From Tulasnella sp. 424 (Eukaryota; Basidiomycota; Agaricomycetes; Cantharellales; Tulasnellaceae), in contig WSUB01000127.1 of assembly GCA_019633425.1 (NCBI GenBank), positions 59,853-123,852 of the forward strand: a DNA stretch of 64,000 bases. The letters are read 5' to 3'. The notes below the pieces were generated by a model. That model saw nothing but the letters and a program-made list of their open reading frames with translations. It was not told where the DNA came from and searched no databases. Positions 63,287 to 64,000 of the stretch are shown here, piece by piece (position 1 is the first letter of the stretch; every line of letters begins with the position of its first letter). A program made the position numbers and the translations under genes.

Positions 63287-64000
63287 TGGCTTGCAAGGTC
63301 TCGCCAGGCCTTTCTCAGGATGATATCGCCGCCCCTTTTGTCCCTTATCTTAGTTAATTTTTTATTTTCCCGCACCCGGTTTCTAATTTTCGCGCTCTTT
63401 GGTCTTTATCGAAAGCACCTCTCCTAACAAATGCACCAAATACTCAAGTGTTGGAGCCATTACCCGCAAATACTGGGAAGTGATGAGACGGGGGTGGGGA
63501 GGCGCGAAACGGAAGTGGAAATTCAACCGCGGACGATCCGTCTAGCGTACTACCTCACCCAGGGCTACAACGACGGTGTTGGGTGTGTTATGATGTGGTA
63601 AAGGAGGAGAGCTGCGGCCGTGGACACTGGACAGGGCCCCACTCCTGCGGAAGTTACCATTTTTTTCGAGGTAGGTTACCGACAAAACTTATATCTTTGG
63701 GCCGATTTTCGTGACCCCGTATACCGCCCCACCCCGTTCCTGATGACGAATACAAGAGGTCCCCCGACACTTCATTGCATCCTCGGCTTCCTTTCTGCAC
63801 GTAGGCCCGTCATCATTTCATTCTTGTCATCGAACTCCATCTTTCATTGGGTCAGGTACCACAAGCGCTTCAGTCGGGGTCGGAGTCCACTTTTCCAGCA
63901 CAGTCCACTTAACCTCTACCTCTGGGTGATGCTATTTGGAAACCCCCCGGGGGAGAAACCCCCGTGAGAAACCCCTTCCGGTAGGCTATCGGATGACAAA
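63287..64000. other. Terminal intergenic stretch
   Basis: No supportable gene. Holds the second dispersed-repeat copy (63500-63600), T-rich sequence near 63350, and a GC-rich palindromic patch near 63940-63975 with GGGGGAGAAACCCCC. An unsupported open frame starts near 63620. Confidence 0.4.
63500..63600. repeat. Dispersed repeat, copy 2 of 2 in window
   Basis: Shares GGAAATTCAACCGCGGACG with the copy near 54715, in the same orientation, with matching downstream segments (CTCACCCAGGGCTAC versus CTCATCCAAGGCTGC). Confidence 0.55.

Noticed and set aside
63620..63967. 115-codon frame at the window's right end
   Set aside because: Starts in repeat-flanking DNA, has no domain, and ends in a GC palindrome; not supportable.

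Overview
The window is nuclear DNA of a filamentous basidiomycete (Agaricomycetes). Genes are packed on both strands and carry many short GT-AG introns of about 45-70 nt. Several families are typical of mushroom-forming fungi and relatives (DUF6535, DUF6533, a DUF6697-like protein, M64 metallopeptidase). The lineage-specific signalling proteins at the right end look like those expanded in Ceratobasidiaceae/Rhizoctonia-type fungi; that placement is inference, not proof. I merged reading-frame fragments into genes by reading splice sites by eye. Exon joins are called good only where frame and family signature agree.

Left part (1-20.7 kb), conserved housekeeping: 3' end of a Ste7-type MAP kinase kinase; secreted M64 metallopeptidase; an orphan coiled-coil protein; a long acidic disordered protein; the AAA ATPase Afg2/Drg1; mitochondrial ribosomal protein uL6m; V-ATPase proteolipid c (Vma3); a CCHC zinc-knuckle protein with an RS tail; a DUF6535 membrane protein; methylthioribulose-1-phosphate dehydratase (Mde1); and a membrane-anchored alpha/beta hydrolase (ABHD12/Bem46 type).

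Middle (20.7-47 kb): a 3.4 kb gene-free stretch leads into a SOK1/Tcp11-domain regulator. Then come complex I assembly factor NDUFAF6, N-terminal amidase Nta1, a DUF6533 multi-pass membrane protein with a 9-nt microexon, Sdh assembly factor 1, a DDHD phospholipase, pterin-4a-carbinolamine dehydratase, uL29m, a FHIP/RAI16-like protein and a coiled-coil DUF6697-like protein. Mitochondrial functions recur (uL6m, uL29m, NDUFAF6, SDHAF1, probably the pterin dehydratase), but the order suggests chance rather than an operon-like unit.

Right end (47-64 kb), accessory and rearranged: a Zn2Cys6 transcription factor; next to it a tyrosine-kinase-like gene whose C-terminal half is a scrambled copy of the transcription factor's low-complexity middle; an orphan copy of the factor's last exon; a gene pairing an MLKL/HeLo-like helical N-terminus with a degenerate kinase lobe; a broken gene on the minus strand; tandem repeats and a dispersed intergenic repeat. 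The transcription factor holds a second reading frame open for about 1.1 kb, and the kinase copy uses that alternate frame. This is the most unusual signal in the window.
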